Source of the DNA: Alistipes ihumii AP11
GTDB lineage: Bacteria > Bacteroidota > Bacteroidia > Bacteroidales > Rikenellaceae
DNA: 64,000 nt
Direction of reading: 5' to 3'
Assembly: GCF_025144665.1 (NCBI RefSeq)
Contig: NZ_CP102294.1
Span: 1,550,001-1,614,000 of the forward strand
The stretch's first letter is position 1; each line of letters opens with the position of its first letter. A model generated the notes under the pieces. That model was not told the origin of the DNA, did no database searches, and worked only from the letters and a program-made list of their open reading frames with translations. This document shows, in pieces, positions 32,080 to 40,761 of the stretch. Position numbers and translations under genes: made by a program.

Positions 32080-33048
32080 ATGCTTTATCCGCTGAAATTC
32101 AAACCGATTCTCAAGGAAAAGATATGGGGAGGCCGCCGGCTCGGCGAGAAGCTGGGCAAAAGGCTTCCCGCAGGACGCGCCGTCGGCGAAAGCTGGGAGC
32201 TCTCCGGCCTCGACGGCAACCGGTCGGTCGTCCGCAACGGTCCGCTGAAGGGCAACGATCTGGAGGAACTGATCGAGGTCTACATGGGCGAGCTGGTCGG
32301 CGACCGCGTATACGAACGTTTCGGCCTTCAGTTTCCGTTGCTCATCAAGTACCTCGACGTACAGCAGCCCCTGTCGGTCCAAGTGCATCCGAACGACGAT
32401 CTGGCCGCCGAGCGGCACGGCTCCTACGGCAAAACCGAAATGTGGTACGTGGTCGACTGCGGCCCCGACGCCGCGCTCCGCGTCGGATTCGACGGGCCCG
32501 TCACCCGGGAACAGTACGCCGAACACGTCGAGCGGGGCACGCTTCCCGAACTTCTGGCAAAAGCCCGCGTACATCCGGGGGATACGTTCTTCGTCCCGGC
32601 CGGCACGGTCCACACGATCGAAGGCAGCGTGCTGATCGCCGAAATTCAGCAGGCCTCCGACATCACCTATCGGATATACGACTGGGACCGGGTCGGGCCG
32701 GACGGGCGAAAGCGGGAACTGCAGACCGATCTGGCCGCCAACGCGATCGACTTCGCTTCCGGGACGTCGTTCGATGTCACGGCCGCGCCGGAGCGAAACC
32801 GGTTCGTCACGCTGAAAAAATGCCCTTATTTCACAACGAACCTGCTGCTGCTCGACGGACGGATCGAGCGCAACCACGTCGGGCGCGACTCGTTCGCCGT
32901 TTACATGATGCTCGACGGGCGGATGACCCTCTCGTGGGACAAGGGGACCGAAACGGTCGACCGGGGCGAAACCGTACTGCTACCCGCCTGCATCGAGGAG
33001 ATCGGGCTGGAAGGCCGGGGAAAGCTGCTCGAAATCTACATAGACTGA
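32080..33048 (+). CDS. manA: Mannose-6-phosphate isomerase, class I
   Basis: Interconverts mannose-6-phosphate and fructose-6-phosphate, feeding GDP-mannose and other sugars into surface glycans. The 322-residue cupin protein has the zinc-site motif VQVHPNDDLA, the KTEMWYV segment with the next metal Glu, the catalytic region PAGTVHTIEGSVLIAEIQQASDITYRIYDWDR, and a second small cupin at the C-terminus. Length is that of the short Bacillus-type enzyme. First gene of a close-packed five-gene plus-strand run; gap to the next gene is 19 bases. Confidence 0.94.
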   Translation: MLYPLKFKPILKEKIWGGRRLGEKLGKRLPAGRAVGESWELSGLDGNRSVVRNGPLKGNDLEELIEVYMGELVGDRVYERFGLQFPLLIKYLDVQQPLSVQVHPNDDLAAERHGSYGKTEMWYVVDCGPDAALRVGFDGPVTREQYAEHVERGTLPELLAKARVHPGDTFFVPAGTVHTIEGSVLIAEIQQASDITYRIYDWDRVGPDGRKRELQTDLAANAIDFASGTSFDVTAAPERNRFVTLKKCPYFTTNLLLLDGRIERNHVGRDSFAVYMMLDGRMTLSWDKGTETVDRGETVLLPACIEEIGLEGRGKLLEIYID

Positions 33049-33067
33049 CTCTATCGACGCCAAACGT

Positions 33068-33508
33068 ATGGGATACCAAGAAGAAAAACAGCGGCAACTG
33101 GATATCCGCTACCTGAAGATGGCGACCGTCTGGGCCGAGAACTCGTATTGCGTGCGACGGCAGGTCGGCGCGCTGATCGTCAAGAACAAGATGATTATCT
33201 CCGACGGCTACAACGGCACGCCGTCGGGCTTCGAGAACGTCTGCGAGGACGAAGCCGGCCGCACCAAGCCCTACGTGCTGCACGCCGAGGCCAACGCGAT
33301 CACGAAAGTCGCCAAGTCGAGCAACAGCAGCGAGGGAGCGACGCTCTACGTCACCTCATCGCCCTGCATCGAGTGCGCGAAACTGATCATTCAGAGCGGC
33401 ATCCGCCGCGTCGTGTTCTGCGACGACTATCACAGCAGCGACGGCATCGAGCTGCTGCGCCGCGTCGGCATCGAGGTGGAGAAAGTAACCCTTCCCCCGG
33501 CCCGCTGA
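33068..33508 (+). CDS. dCMP/deoxycytidylate deaminase (ComEB family)
   Basis: A 146-residue zinc deaminase that makes dUMP from dCMP for thymidylate synthesis. The zinc and proton-shuttle motif is LHAEANAI and the second zinc motif is SSPCIECAKLI; between them is the family's GYNGTPSGF. The small size and motif spacing match ComEB/dCMP deaminases rather than tRNA adenosine deaminases. It follows manA by 19 bases and precedes DUF4435 by 34, so it belongs to the same transcript, though its nucleotide role differs from both neighbours. Confidence 0.93.
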   Translation: MGYQEEKQRQLDIRYLKMATVWAENSYCVRRQVGALIVKNKMIISDGYNGTPSGFENVCEDEAGRTKPYVLHAEANAITKVAKSSNSSEGATLYVTSSPCIECAKLIIQSGIRRVVFCDDYHSSDGIELLRRVGIEVEKVTLPPAR

Positions 33509-33542
33509 CCTGCCCGGGCGAAAAAGACCGAACCGAAAAACC

Positions 33543-34607
33543 ATGAGCAAGCGCAAGAAAAACCGGTACGCGATCCAGCCGGCGGAATCGTCGCCGAAAT
33601 CCCTGCCGATGCCCTCGCGGTATTCGACAGGAGAGTACCGACTCGTGCAAGTATTCGTAGAAGGCTACGACGACGTGGCGTTCTGGCGCGGCATTTTCGA
33701 CGACTACGAGACCGAGTGGCTGAAATTCGAGATCAGCGTTCCGCCGAGGCAAGACCTGGCCAAGGGCAAGAAAGTGCTGTTAGGCATGATCGGCGAGTGC
33801 TGCGACGACCGCATTCTTTGCGTGGACAGCGACTTCGACTACCTGTTCGAGGACTTCAACGAGCAGTCGCGCCAAGTCAACCGGACGCCTTACCTGTTCC
33901 ACACCTATGCCTATGCGACGGAAAACTATCTCTGCTGGCCCGCTTCGCTGCACAAGGTCTGCGTCAAGGCGACCAAGAACGATACGATGATCTTCGATTT
34001 CGAGCGCTTCATGGGTCGCTACTCCCGAGCGATCTATCCGCTGTTCCTGTGGTATGCCTACTCCGCCCGCCGCAAAAGCGAGAAAGCGTTCACGCTGGTC
34101 GATTTCCGCAGCAGCGTCCGGCTCAACTACCTCGACATCCGCGAAGACGGGCAGCAGACTCTCGAATGGCTCGAGCGGCAGGTCTCCAAGCGCGTCCGGA
34201 TGCTCGAGACGCACAACCCGCAATGGGCCGCCGAGGTGGAAGCGTTCGGACAGCACATCCGCAACCGAGGAGTCGAGCCGAACAACGTGCATCTGTTCAT
34301 GCAAGGGCACACGCTGATGGATAATGTCGTACTGATCCTGCTGCACACCGTCTGCGACAAGCTCCGCGACATGAACATCGACCGCATTGCAGCCGGAACG
34401 AAACAGGGCATCTCGCTGAAAAACGAACTGAGCAACTACAACAACTCGCTGCGCAACGTGCGCGAAGTGCTGCTCGACAACGAACAGTACAAAGACTGTT
34501 TCCTGTACCGGAAACTCCGGCAGGATATCGAACGGTACGTCAGCAAGCTGACGCAGGGAAGCCGCAGGCGATATCCCGACTTTTCCCGAAACACGCAAAC
34601 GCCATGA
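33543..34607 (+). CDS. DUF4435-family protein with TOPRIM-like acidic motifs
   Basis: A 354-residue cytoplasmic protein. Its N-terminal third reads as a TOPRIM-like fold: VFVEGYDDVAFW with Glu40, then ILCVDSDFDYLF with Asp95 and Asp97 (a DxD motif). Such acids bind magnesium in OLD nucleases, primases and topoisomerases. The rest (residues 120-340) is helical and unfamiliar. DUF4435 proteins are often paired with an AAA ATPase in presumed defence systems, but here no ATPase is near. The gene overlaps cysE by four bases (ATGA), so its output is tied to that gene. Nuclease activity is an inference. Confidence 0.78.
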   Translation: MSKRKKNRYAIQPAESSPKSLPMPSRYSTGEYRLVQVFVEGYDDVAFWRGIFDDYETEWLKFEISVPPRQDLAKGKKVLLGMIGECCDDRILCVDSDFDYLFEDFNEQSRQVNRTPYLFHTYAYATENYLCWPASLHKVCVKATKNDTMIFDFERFMGRYSRAIYPLFLWYAYSARRKSEKAFTLVDFRSSVRLNYLDIREDGQQTLEWLERQVSKRVRMLETHNPQWAAEVEAFGQHIRNRGVEPNNVHLFMQGHTLMDNVVLILLHTVCDKLRDMNIDRIAAGTKQGISLKNELSNYNNSLRNVREVLLDNEQYKDCFLYRKLRQDIERYVSKLTQGSRRRYPDFSRNTQTP

Positions 34608-35413
34608 CCGACACGATCAAGAATTTCCCGAACCGCCTGCACCGAATGACGCAGGTATTTTACCGCGAAGTGCCTTCGCAGGTCGCCGCGCGCCGATTCG
34701 TCGACTCGCTCGCGAACCTGCTTTTCCCGGTCCGCGACCGGCGGGGCATGTCGCTCAAGGAGATGGACCTGCGCTGGGAGAACCTGCAGCAGGATTTCCT
34801 GCATATCATCACGCCGCTCTGCTCCGGCATGGACTGCTGCTGCGAACGGCTGACGGCCCGGTTCTTCGCCGAGATTCCGCTGATCTACGCGGGGCTGATG
34901 AAAGACGCGAACCTTTACAAGAGCTGCGACCCGGCCGCCTATTGCACCGAGGAAGTGATCCTGTGCTATCCGGGCTTCTACGCCGTTATGATATACCGGC
35001 TCTCGCACGTGATGCACCGGCTGAACATTCCGGTGCTGCCGCGCGTCGTATCGGAATACGCCCACAGCCAGACCGGCATCGACATTCACCCGGGCGCCAC
35101 GATCGGTCCGCGATTCTACATCGACCACGGAACGGGCATCGTCATCGGCGAGACGACCGTCATCGGCCGGAACGTGAAGCTTTATCAGGGCGTCACGCTC
35201 GGCGCGCGGTTCGTCGAGAAGGAACTCACGGGCGTCAAGCGGCATCCGACCATCGAGGACAACGTCATCATTTACGCCGGCAGCACGATTCTCGGCGGAG
35301 ACACGGTCGTCGGCCACGACACGGTGATCGGCGGAAACGTCTGGCTGACCGAATCGGTACCGCCCCATTCGACCGTCTACCACAAGCCCGAAATCATCAT
35401 CAAAGGAAAGTGA
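34604..35413 (+). CDS. cysE: Serine O-acetyltransferase
   Basis: Makes O-acetylserine, the acceptor for sulfide in cysteine synthesis. The 269-residue protein has the helical N-terminal SATase domain and a left-handed beta-helix of hexapeptide repeats with the acetyl-CoA site (GIDIHPGATIGPRFYIDHGTG, then VIGETTVIGRNVKLYQGVTLGA). The His and Asp of the catalytic pair lie in YIDHGTG. The C-terminus is KPEIIIKGK, without the usual Ile-ending tail that docks cysteine synthase, so complex formation is uncertain. It starts inside the DUF4435 stop and lies 7 bases before the sulfatase gene. Confidence 0.92.
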   Translation: MTDTIKNFPNRLHRMTQVFYREVPSQVAARRFVDSLANLLFPVRDRRGMSLKEMDLRWENLQQDFLHIITPLCSGMDCCCERLTARFFAEIPLIYAGLMKDANLYKSCDPAAYCTEEVILCYPGFYAVMIYRLSHVMHRLNIPVLPRVVSEYAHSQTGIDIHPGATIGPRFYIDHGTGIVIGETTVIGRNVKLYQGVTLGARFVEKELTGVKRHPTIEDNVIIYAGSTILGGDTVVGHDTVIGGNVWLTESVPPHSTVYHKPEIIIKGK

Positions 35414-35420
35414 CCCGCCC

Positions 35421-37409
35421 ATGAACCGAATTCGCGAAACGCGCCCGGCCCCGCGATACGGCCTGCTGTGGGCTTTCGTCCGGCGCATGCTGCTGCTCTA
35501 TGCGGCATGGGCCGTGTGCCGCGTGATTTTCTATCTGATGAACGCCTCCATAATCGGACCGGTCGGCCTGAACGAGCTGCCGCACCTGCTGTGGGGAAGC
35601 CTCGCGTTCGACACCGCGTCGATCCTGTACGTCAACGCGCCGTTCATCCTGCTGTCGCTGCTGCCGTTCCGATTCCGCGAACGGAAGGGCTACCAGCGCA
35701 TGCTGCTGTGGCTCTACTCGACGGTCAACGGTATCGCGCTTGCGATCAACCTCTCGGACGGCATCTATTTCCACTATGCCCGAAAGCGTTTCACCGCCGA
35801 CGAGCTGTCGTACCTGGGCAACAACGACAACACGGGCACGGTCGTGCTGAAAGCCATGGCCGAGAACTGGTACGTCGTGCTGCTGGCCACCGCGCTGATC
35901 TTCGGTCTGGTCCGGTGCTACCGGCGGATTCGCTTCGCTCCGGCGCGACGGGAAGGCAGGCGGTATTTTCTGGTCAATCTGGGCGTACTGGCCGCCGGAG
36001 TCGCGCTGACGCTCGGAGGCATCCGGGGCGGATTCAGCCGCCAGACCCGCCCGATCACGCTGAGCAACGCGACGCTCTACACCTCGTCGGACCGCAAGGC
36101 GAACCTGATTCTGAGCAACCCGTTCTGCCTGCTGCGCACGCTCGGAAACCGCTCGCTGAGCTATACCCGTTTCTTCGATTCCGAAACGCTCGACTCGCTC
36201 TACTCTCCCTATCACGATCCGAAGCCCGATACGACCGCGCTCGGGCCGCGCAACATCGTGATTTTCGTGCTCGAGAGCTTCAGCAGCGAGCATTCGGCCC
36301 TGCTGAATCCGGATCTCTATCCCGACGGACGGGGCTTCACGCCTTTCCTCGACTCGCTGATGCGCGAAGGGTACTGTTTTCCGAACGCTTTCGCGAACGG
36401 GCACAAGTCGATCGAGGCGCTGCCTTCGGTTCTGTCGTCCATCCCTTCCTACCGCACGCCGTTCGTACTGATGCCACAGGCGCTGGCCGAAACCAAAGCG
36501 CTGCCCGCCTTGCTCGCCGACGAGGGATACTCGACCTCGTTCTTCAACGGATCGGGCCGGGGATCGATGGGATTCGGAGCCTATGCCACGCTGGCGGGCG
36601 TCCAACGCTATTACAGCAGGGAAGACTACGAAAAGGTTTGCGGCACGGGCGATTTCGACGGATACTGGGGCATCTGGGACGAACCGTTTCTACAATATAT
36701 GAGCCGTACGCTGTCCGAAACGCCCGAACCTTTCTTCGCGTCGGCCTTCACGCTCACTTCGCACCACCCGTTCGTCGTGCCCGAGCGTTACGCCGACACT
36801 CTGCCGAAAGGAAAAACGAAAGTGCATCAGGGCGTCGCCTATACCGACATGGCGCTGAAGAAATTTATGGAAACGTCGTCGAAGAAGCCTTGGTTCCGCC
36901 GCACGATTTTCGTCTTCGTAGCCGATCACGTCTCGTCCGAGACGTTCGCTCCGAAAACGCTGACCCCTACGGGGAATACCCGGATCGTCTGCCTGATCTA
37001 CACGCCCGACGGATCGGTGCGCGGCCGTCACGAGGGCGTGGTACAGCAGATCGATCTGATGCCGACGCTGCTCGGCCTGCTCGGCTACGACAAGCCCTAC
37101 TTCGCGTTCGGACGGGACGTGTTGCACGAAACCGGACGGATGGCCATGGCGACCAACTCGGCGGGGGATATCTATCAGGGAATCACCGATTCGCTCGTGC
37201 TGTTCTTCGACGGGGAGCGCACGACCTCGGCTTATCTGCGCAACGACACGCTGCAGCGGCAAGACGTTTCCGACCGCCGCACGCCGCTGCTCGAAGAGGC
37301 CGAGCGACAGCTCAAAGCGCGCCTGCAACAGTATTACGAACACGTCGAGCGCCGGGACTATCTGGCCCCCGAGCAGAAAACTCCCCCGACCGGCCGCGCC
37401 GAGCGGTAG
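35421..37409 (+). CDS. LTA synthase-family membrane sulfatase/phosphotransferase
   Basis: A 662-residue inner-membrane protein with five N-terminal membrane helices (to about residue 190) and a large extracytoplasmic alkaline phosphatase/sulfatase-like domain. The metal-binding Glu is in FVLESFSSE (Glu285) and the nucleophile position falls in NGHKSIEALPS, where Ser330 replaces the Thr of LtaS; later metal ligands are in FVADHVSS. Gram-negative members move phosphoglycerol or phosphoethanolamine groups onto periplasmic glycans or lipids. The target here is unknown. Last gene of the manA run, with no T-run hairpin on its own strand directly after. Confidence 0.87.
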   Translation: MNRIRETRPAPRYGLLWAFVRRMLLLYAAWAVCRVIFYLMNASIIGPVGLNELPHLLWGSLAFDTASILYVNAPFILLSLLPFRFRERKGYQRMLLWLYSTVNGIALAINLSDGIYFHYARKRFTADELSYLGNNDNTGTVVLKAMAENWYVVLLATALIFGLVRCYRRIRFAPARREGRRYFLVNLGVLAAGVALTLGGIRGGFSRQTRPITLSNATLYTSSDRKANLILSNPFCLLRTLGNRSLSYTRFFDSETLDSLYSPYHDPKPDTTALGPRNIVIFVLESFSSEHSALLNPDLYPDGRGFTPFLDSLMREGYCFPNAFANGHKSIEALPSVLSSIPSYRTPFVLMPQALAETKALPALLADEGYSTSFFNGSGRGSMGFGAYATLAGVQRYYSREDYEKVCGTGDFDGYWGIWDEPFLQYMSRTLSETPEPFFASAFTLTSHHPFVVPERYADTLPKGKTKVHQGVAYTDMALKKFMETSSKKPWFRRTIFVFVADHVSSETFAPKTLTPTGNTRIVCLIYTPDGSVRGRHEGVVQQIDLMPTLLGLLGYDKPYFAFGRDVLHETGRMAMATNSAGDIYQGITDSLVLFFDGERTTSAYLRNDTLQRQDVSDRRTPLLEEAERQLKARLQQYYEHVERRDYLAPEQKTPPTGRAER

Positions 37410-37640
37410 CGCCGGAGCGCTCCCGGACCCACAAGATCGTTCGCGCGACATCGGCTGCCCGCCGATTTTTACTCGTCGACCGCCTCGGATGCTTTTCGCG
37501 GAAACAGGCAACGCCCCGGGAAAGAAACCGCTATTCCGTAACATTCTGTGCAGGAGGGCAAAAGCCGAGACAAAATAGGGGACAGGAGGTACGCGCCTTA
37601 TCGGAAAACGGACGGACCGCTTCCATAAGGCCGATCCTCG

Positions 37641-37680
37641 TCAAAAAGCCGCAGCCCGTCTTCCGACGGGCTGCGGCTTA
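37641..37680 (-). terminator. Intrinsic terminator of pepD
   Basis: A perfect 15-bp stem (37646-37660 with 37665-37679; loop TTCC) lies 16 bases after the pepD stop. On the minus strand it is followed by five T's (A-run at 37644-37648). It may also stop transcription from the convergent manA operon. Confidence 0.88.
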
Positions 37681-37695
37681 TACGGATCATTCCGA

Positions 37696-39150
37696 CTACT
37701 CCAGCATCTTCAGCGTCTCGGTCAGCAGCTTCCAGAACTTATCGACCGAAGCGATCTCCAGACGCTCGTCGGGCGAGTGAACGCCGCGAAGCGTCGGACC
37801 GAACGATACCATTTCGAGCCAAGGGTATTTCCTCAGGAAAAGCCCGCACTCGAGCCCGGCATGGATCGACCGCACGAGCGGCTTGTTGCCGAACAGCTTC
37901 TCATAGGCCTCGATCGTCACCGCAAGCAAATGCGACTCGGGGTCGGGCGCCCAGCCCGGATAACCGTCCGAATGCGTCACGTCTCCGCCTCCGAGCAGCA
38001 GGACCGACTCGACCGACGCGGCCGCTGCGTCGCGCGCGCTTTCGATCGACGAGCGCTGCGAGGTCGTTATCTCGATCAGACGGTCGCCGACGAACTTGAC
38101 CGACGCCAGATTGGTCGAGGTCTCGACCATGCCCGGCATCGTCGGGCTCATCGCCAGTACCCCGTTCGGCAGCCCGCACAGGGCATACAGCAAATACCGC
38201 TGGGCATCGGCATCGATCACCGTATCGGGCTCCGGCATCTCGGACAGCGTGATTTCCATCGACTTCTCGACCGGAGCGAACTCCTGTCCGACGCCTCGGA
38301 CGTATTCCTCGAAAAGCTCCCGAAGGCGCTTGGCGTCGCGCGACGGTACGCCGAATACGGCGAAAGCCTCGCGGGGAATCGCGTTGCGGAGATTTCCGCC
38401 GTCGAGGTATACCAGCCTCATTTCCGTCTGCCGCGCCGCCAGCCACAGGAAACGGGCGAGCAGTTTGTTCGAGTTGGCCCGTCCCTTGTCGATGTCGTCG
38501 CCCGAGTGACCGCCCAAAAGGCCGCCGATGTCGATGCGGAAAAAATCGTAGTTCTTCGGCGCCTCCTCCTGACGATAGCGCATCGTCGCTACCGTGTCGA
38601 TTCCTCCGGCGCAGCCGATGAAAAGCTGGCCCTCGTCCTCCGAGTCGAGATTGATCAGATATTTCCCGCTCAGCATGCCCTCGCCAAGGCCGAAAGCGCC
38701 GGTCAGACCGGTCTCCTCGTCGACGGTGAAAAGACACTCGACCGGACCGTGTGCCAGATCGTCGGCATCCAGCACGGCCAGCTCGGCCGCCATGCCGATT
38801 CCGCAGTCGGCACCCAGCGTCGTACCCTCGGCACGCACCCAACCGTCTTCGACGCGGGTCCGTATCGGGTCCGTATCGAAATGGAAATTCACGTCGCCCC
38901 TCTTCTCGCAAACCATATCCACATGGCTCTGCAGAACGACCACAGGGCGGTTTTCCATACCCGGCGACGCTCCCTTGCGGATCACGACGTTCCCCGTCGA
39001 ATCCTTGCGGTACTCCAGCGAGCGGCTTTTGGCAAAATCGATCAGATAGGCCACGATCTTCTCCTCTTTTTTCGACGGACGGGGAATCCGCGTAATCTCG
39101 TCGAAGAAGCGCCACACGGCCTCAGGCTTCAGATTGACTATATCCGACAT
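37696..39150 (-). CDS. pepD: Aminoacyl-histidine dipeptidase (cytosol non-specific dipeptidase)
   Basis: M20C metallopeptidase that splits dipeptides, including X-His, in the cytoplasm. The 484-residue protein has the zinc ligands in VLQSHVDMV, GTTLGADCGIGMA and VDEETGLTGAFGLG, and the later HAGLECGLF region. Length matches the E. coli enzyme closely. It is monocistronic: convergent with the manA operon across a strong terminator and divergent from ispF. Confidence 0.95.
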   Translation of the reverse strand: MSDIVNLKPEAVWRFFDEITRIPRPSKKEEKIVAYLIDFAKSRSLEYRKDSTGNVVIRKGASPGMENRPVVVLQSHVDMVCEKRGDVNFHFDTDPIRTRVEDGWVRAEGTTLGADCGIGMAAELAVLDADDLAHGPVECLFTVDEETGLTGAFGLGEGMLSGKYLINLDSEDEGQLFIGCAGGIDTVATMRYRQEEAPKNYDFFRIDIGGLLGGHSGDDIDKGRANSNKLLARFLWLAARQTEMRLVYLDGGNLRNAIPREAFAVFGVPSRDAKRLRELFEEYVRGVGQEFAPVEKSMEITLSEMPEPDTVIDADAQRYLLYALCGLPNGVLAMSPTMPGMVETSTNLASVKFVGDRLIEITTSQRSSIESARDAAAASVESVLLLGGGDVTHSDGYPGWAPDPESHLLAVTIEAYEKLFGNKPLVRSIHAGLECGLFLRKYPWLEMVSFGPTLRGVHSPDERLEIASVDKFWKLLTETLKMLE

Positions 39151-39195
39151 AGGCTTTTCATTTGGTTTTTACGTGTAAATATAGCGATAAATTCG

Positions 39196-39203
39196 TTACT
39201 TTG
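39196..39203 (+). promoter_or_regulatory. Probable -7 box of ispF
   Basis: TTACTTTG matches seven of eight positions of TAnnTTTG, 17 bases before the ATG at 39221, in an AT-rich stretch of the pepD-ispF spacer. Confidence 0.4.
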
Positions 39204-39220
39204 TCAACAAACTCCATGCT

Positions 39221-39709
39221 ATGAACGACTTCAGAATCGGGCACGGCTACGATGTGCACGCGCTCGCCGACGGCCTCCCCCTCCGACTGGGAGGCGTCCT
39301 GATCGAACATCCGCGCGGCTGCGTCGCGCATTCCGACGGCGACGCGCTGATCCACGCGCTGTGCGACGCGCTGCTCGGAGCGGCGGCCATGGGCGACATC
39401 GGGCTTCATTTTCCGGACACTTCCGAACGGTTCAAGGGTATCGACAGCCGGATCCTGCTGCGGCATACCGTCGAAATGCTCCGCGACAAAGGCTACCGCA
39501 TAGGCAACGTCGATTGCACGCTTTGCCTGCAACGCCCGAAGATAAAGCCTTATATCGCCGCCATGCGAGAAACGCTGGCCGAGACGATGGGAATCGATCC
39601 TGAGCGTGTTTCGGTCAAGGCCACGACGACCGAACGGCTCGGATTCGTCGGCCGGGAAGAGGGAGTCGAGGCTCATGCCGTCGCGCTGGTTTACAGGGAA
39701 ACCCCATAG
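39221..39709 (+). CDS. ispF: 2-C-methyl-D-erythritol 2,4-cyclodiphosphate synthase
   Basis: Fifth-stage enzyme of the non-mevalonate (MEP) isoprenoid pathway. The 162-residue protein opens with RIGHGYDVHAL (zinc-binding Asp and His), continues with HSDGDALIHALCDALLGAA (third zinc ligand) and ends with the substrate segment KATTTERLGFVGREEG. All family landmarks are present at normal spacing. It stands alone on the plus strand, so the pathway's other genes are elsewhere. Confidence 0.96.
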   Translation: MNDFRIGHGYDVHALADGLPLRLGGVLIEHPRGCVAHSDGDALIHALCDALLGAAAMGDIGLHFPDTSERFKGIDSRILLRHTVEMLRDKGYRIGNVDCTLCLQRPKIKPYIAAMRETLAETMGIDPERVSVKATTTERLGFVGREEGVEAHAVALVYRETP

Positions 39710-40231
39710 CAAAGACCCTGCCCGGCAGACAAAGTTCCCCCCGGAAACGGAGTTCGGCACACGGTCGCCGACTGGAACAACGGAACGCTTCCGCGTCCTC
39801 GCAGACCGGTCCTCCGGATCGGAAACAGTCTGTATCCGCATTTCCGGCCCCGCACCGCTTCCGGTCTCCGAAACGGGAGAATCCGCAGATCGCGACAGCA
39901 AGCCGTCCGCGAGCGGCGCTGCCTGCCGCATATCCTGCGTCTCTGACCGGGAGACGGAACGGAAACTCCGGGTTCAGCGCGGAAGCCGACTCGCTCCCGT
40001 CCCGACAAAGAGAAAGAGCGTACCCGATTAGCCCGATACGGCAACCCGGCACCGGATGGAATCGTCTCTCCCGGTTTCCGAAAACGGAATCCGCTTGCCG
40101 GACTGCATCGGAAAACCAGCGGAAGAGAAACGAAAGTCCGATGGCAGATAAAAGAGATGCGGGAAGCCCTGCCTCCCGCATCTCTTTCATACGTCCTTCG
40201 GCCGAGCGCATACCGGCGACGGCCGCGATCC
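39710..40231. other. Spacer between convergent ispF and a membrane-protein gene
   Basis: The spacer is 522 bases, GC-rich, with long but featureless frames on both strands. Its only clear structure is the hairpin at 40151-40187. I see no gene in it. Confidence 0.45.
40148..40187 (-). terminator. Intrinsic terminator after the topA/DUF1648-like operon
   Basis: A 14-bp perfect stem (40151-40164 with 40174-40187, arms AAAGAGATGCGGGA and its complement) with a 9-base loop, 45 bases after the minus-strand gene. On the minus strand it ends in TCTTTTAT, a moderate T-run. Confidence 0.75.
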
Positions 40232-40735
40232 TTACCGGCCGACAGCCATCTTGATAATCGCGGCGACCGGAATCACCACGACAGCCAGCGCCAGCGCATA
40301 CAACGTATAGATATCCATGACCGGCAGACCGAAAGCCGAAGCGATCCGGTTGTAGCTCGCATAAGCGTACAATACGACGACCAGTAGTTTCAGCACCCGA
40401 AGCATGCGGGTCGCCGTCGTATACAGTCTCTGCCGGTTGTCGTCCGTGACCGGTCTCGGATAGGGAAGCCGATGCGGAATACTCGTCAGCCACGTCAGCA
40501 GCAGATAGCTCAGCAGCGCGACGGCAGGCAAGACCCACAATCCGGCACGCAGCGAGGCCATGCTTCCGCCGCCGCGAAATTCGAAGAACTCGGGCGGCAT
40601 TTCCGGCAGCGCGAACGTTCCCCACGCGGTAAACGAAAAATCGGCAAGCAGCACCAGCAACGCCGCGCCCTCCAGAATCCATCCCACCGCGCCGGGACGA
40701 ACGACCGGCCTGTTTTCGGCTTTCCTTTCTTTCAT
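40232..40735 (-). CDS. DUF1648-like integral membrane protein
   Basis: A 167-residue protein with four hydrophobic segments (near residues 17-37, 60-82, 108-125 and 135-160). The segment LPEMPPEFFEFRGGG resembles the DUF1648 pattern (P.h...G.p) between its first two helices, which is the basis of the tentative call. DUF1648 parts occur in SdpI-type immunity and other membrane proteins of mixed function. It begins 26 bases after the topA stop on the same strand and is followed by a terminator, so it is probably the second gene of the topA transcript. Confidence 0.7.
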   Translation of the reverse strand: MKERKAENRPVVRPGAVGWILEGAALLVLLADFSFTAWGTFALPEMPPEFFEFRGGGSMASLRAGLWVLPAVALLSYLLLTWLTSIPHRLPYPRPVTDDNRQRLYTTATRMLRVLKLLVVVLYAYASYNRIASAFGLPVMDIYTLYALALAVVVIPVAAIIKMAVGR

Positions 40736-40761
40736 CGGATGACTTCGATTCGTGTACAATT

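Noticed and set aside
33543-34607. DUF4435 gene as part of a defence island
   Set aside because: No AAA ATPase, restriction enzyme, reverse transcriptase, integrase or toxin gene is nearby; neighbours are metabolic.
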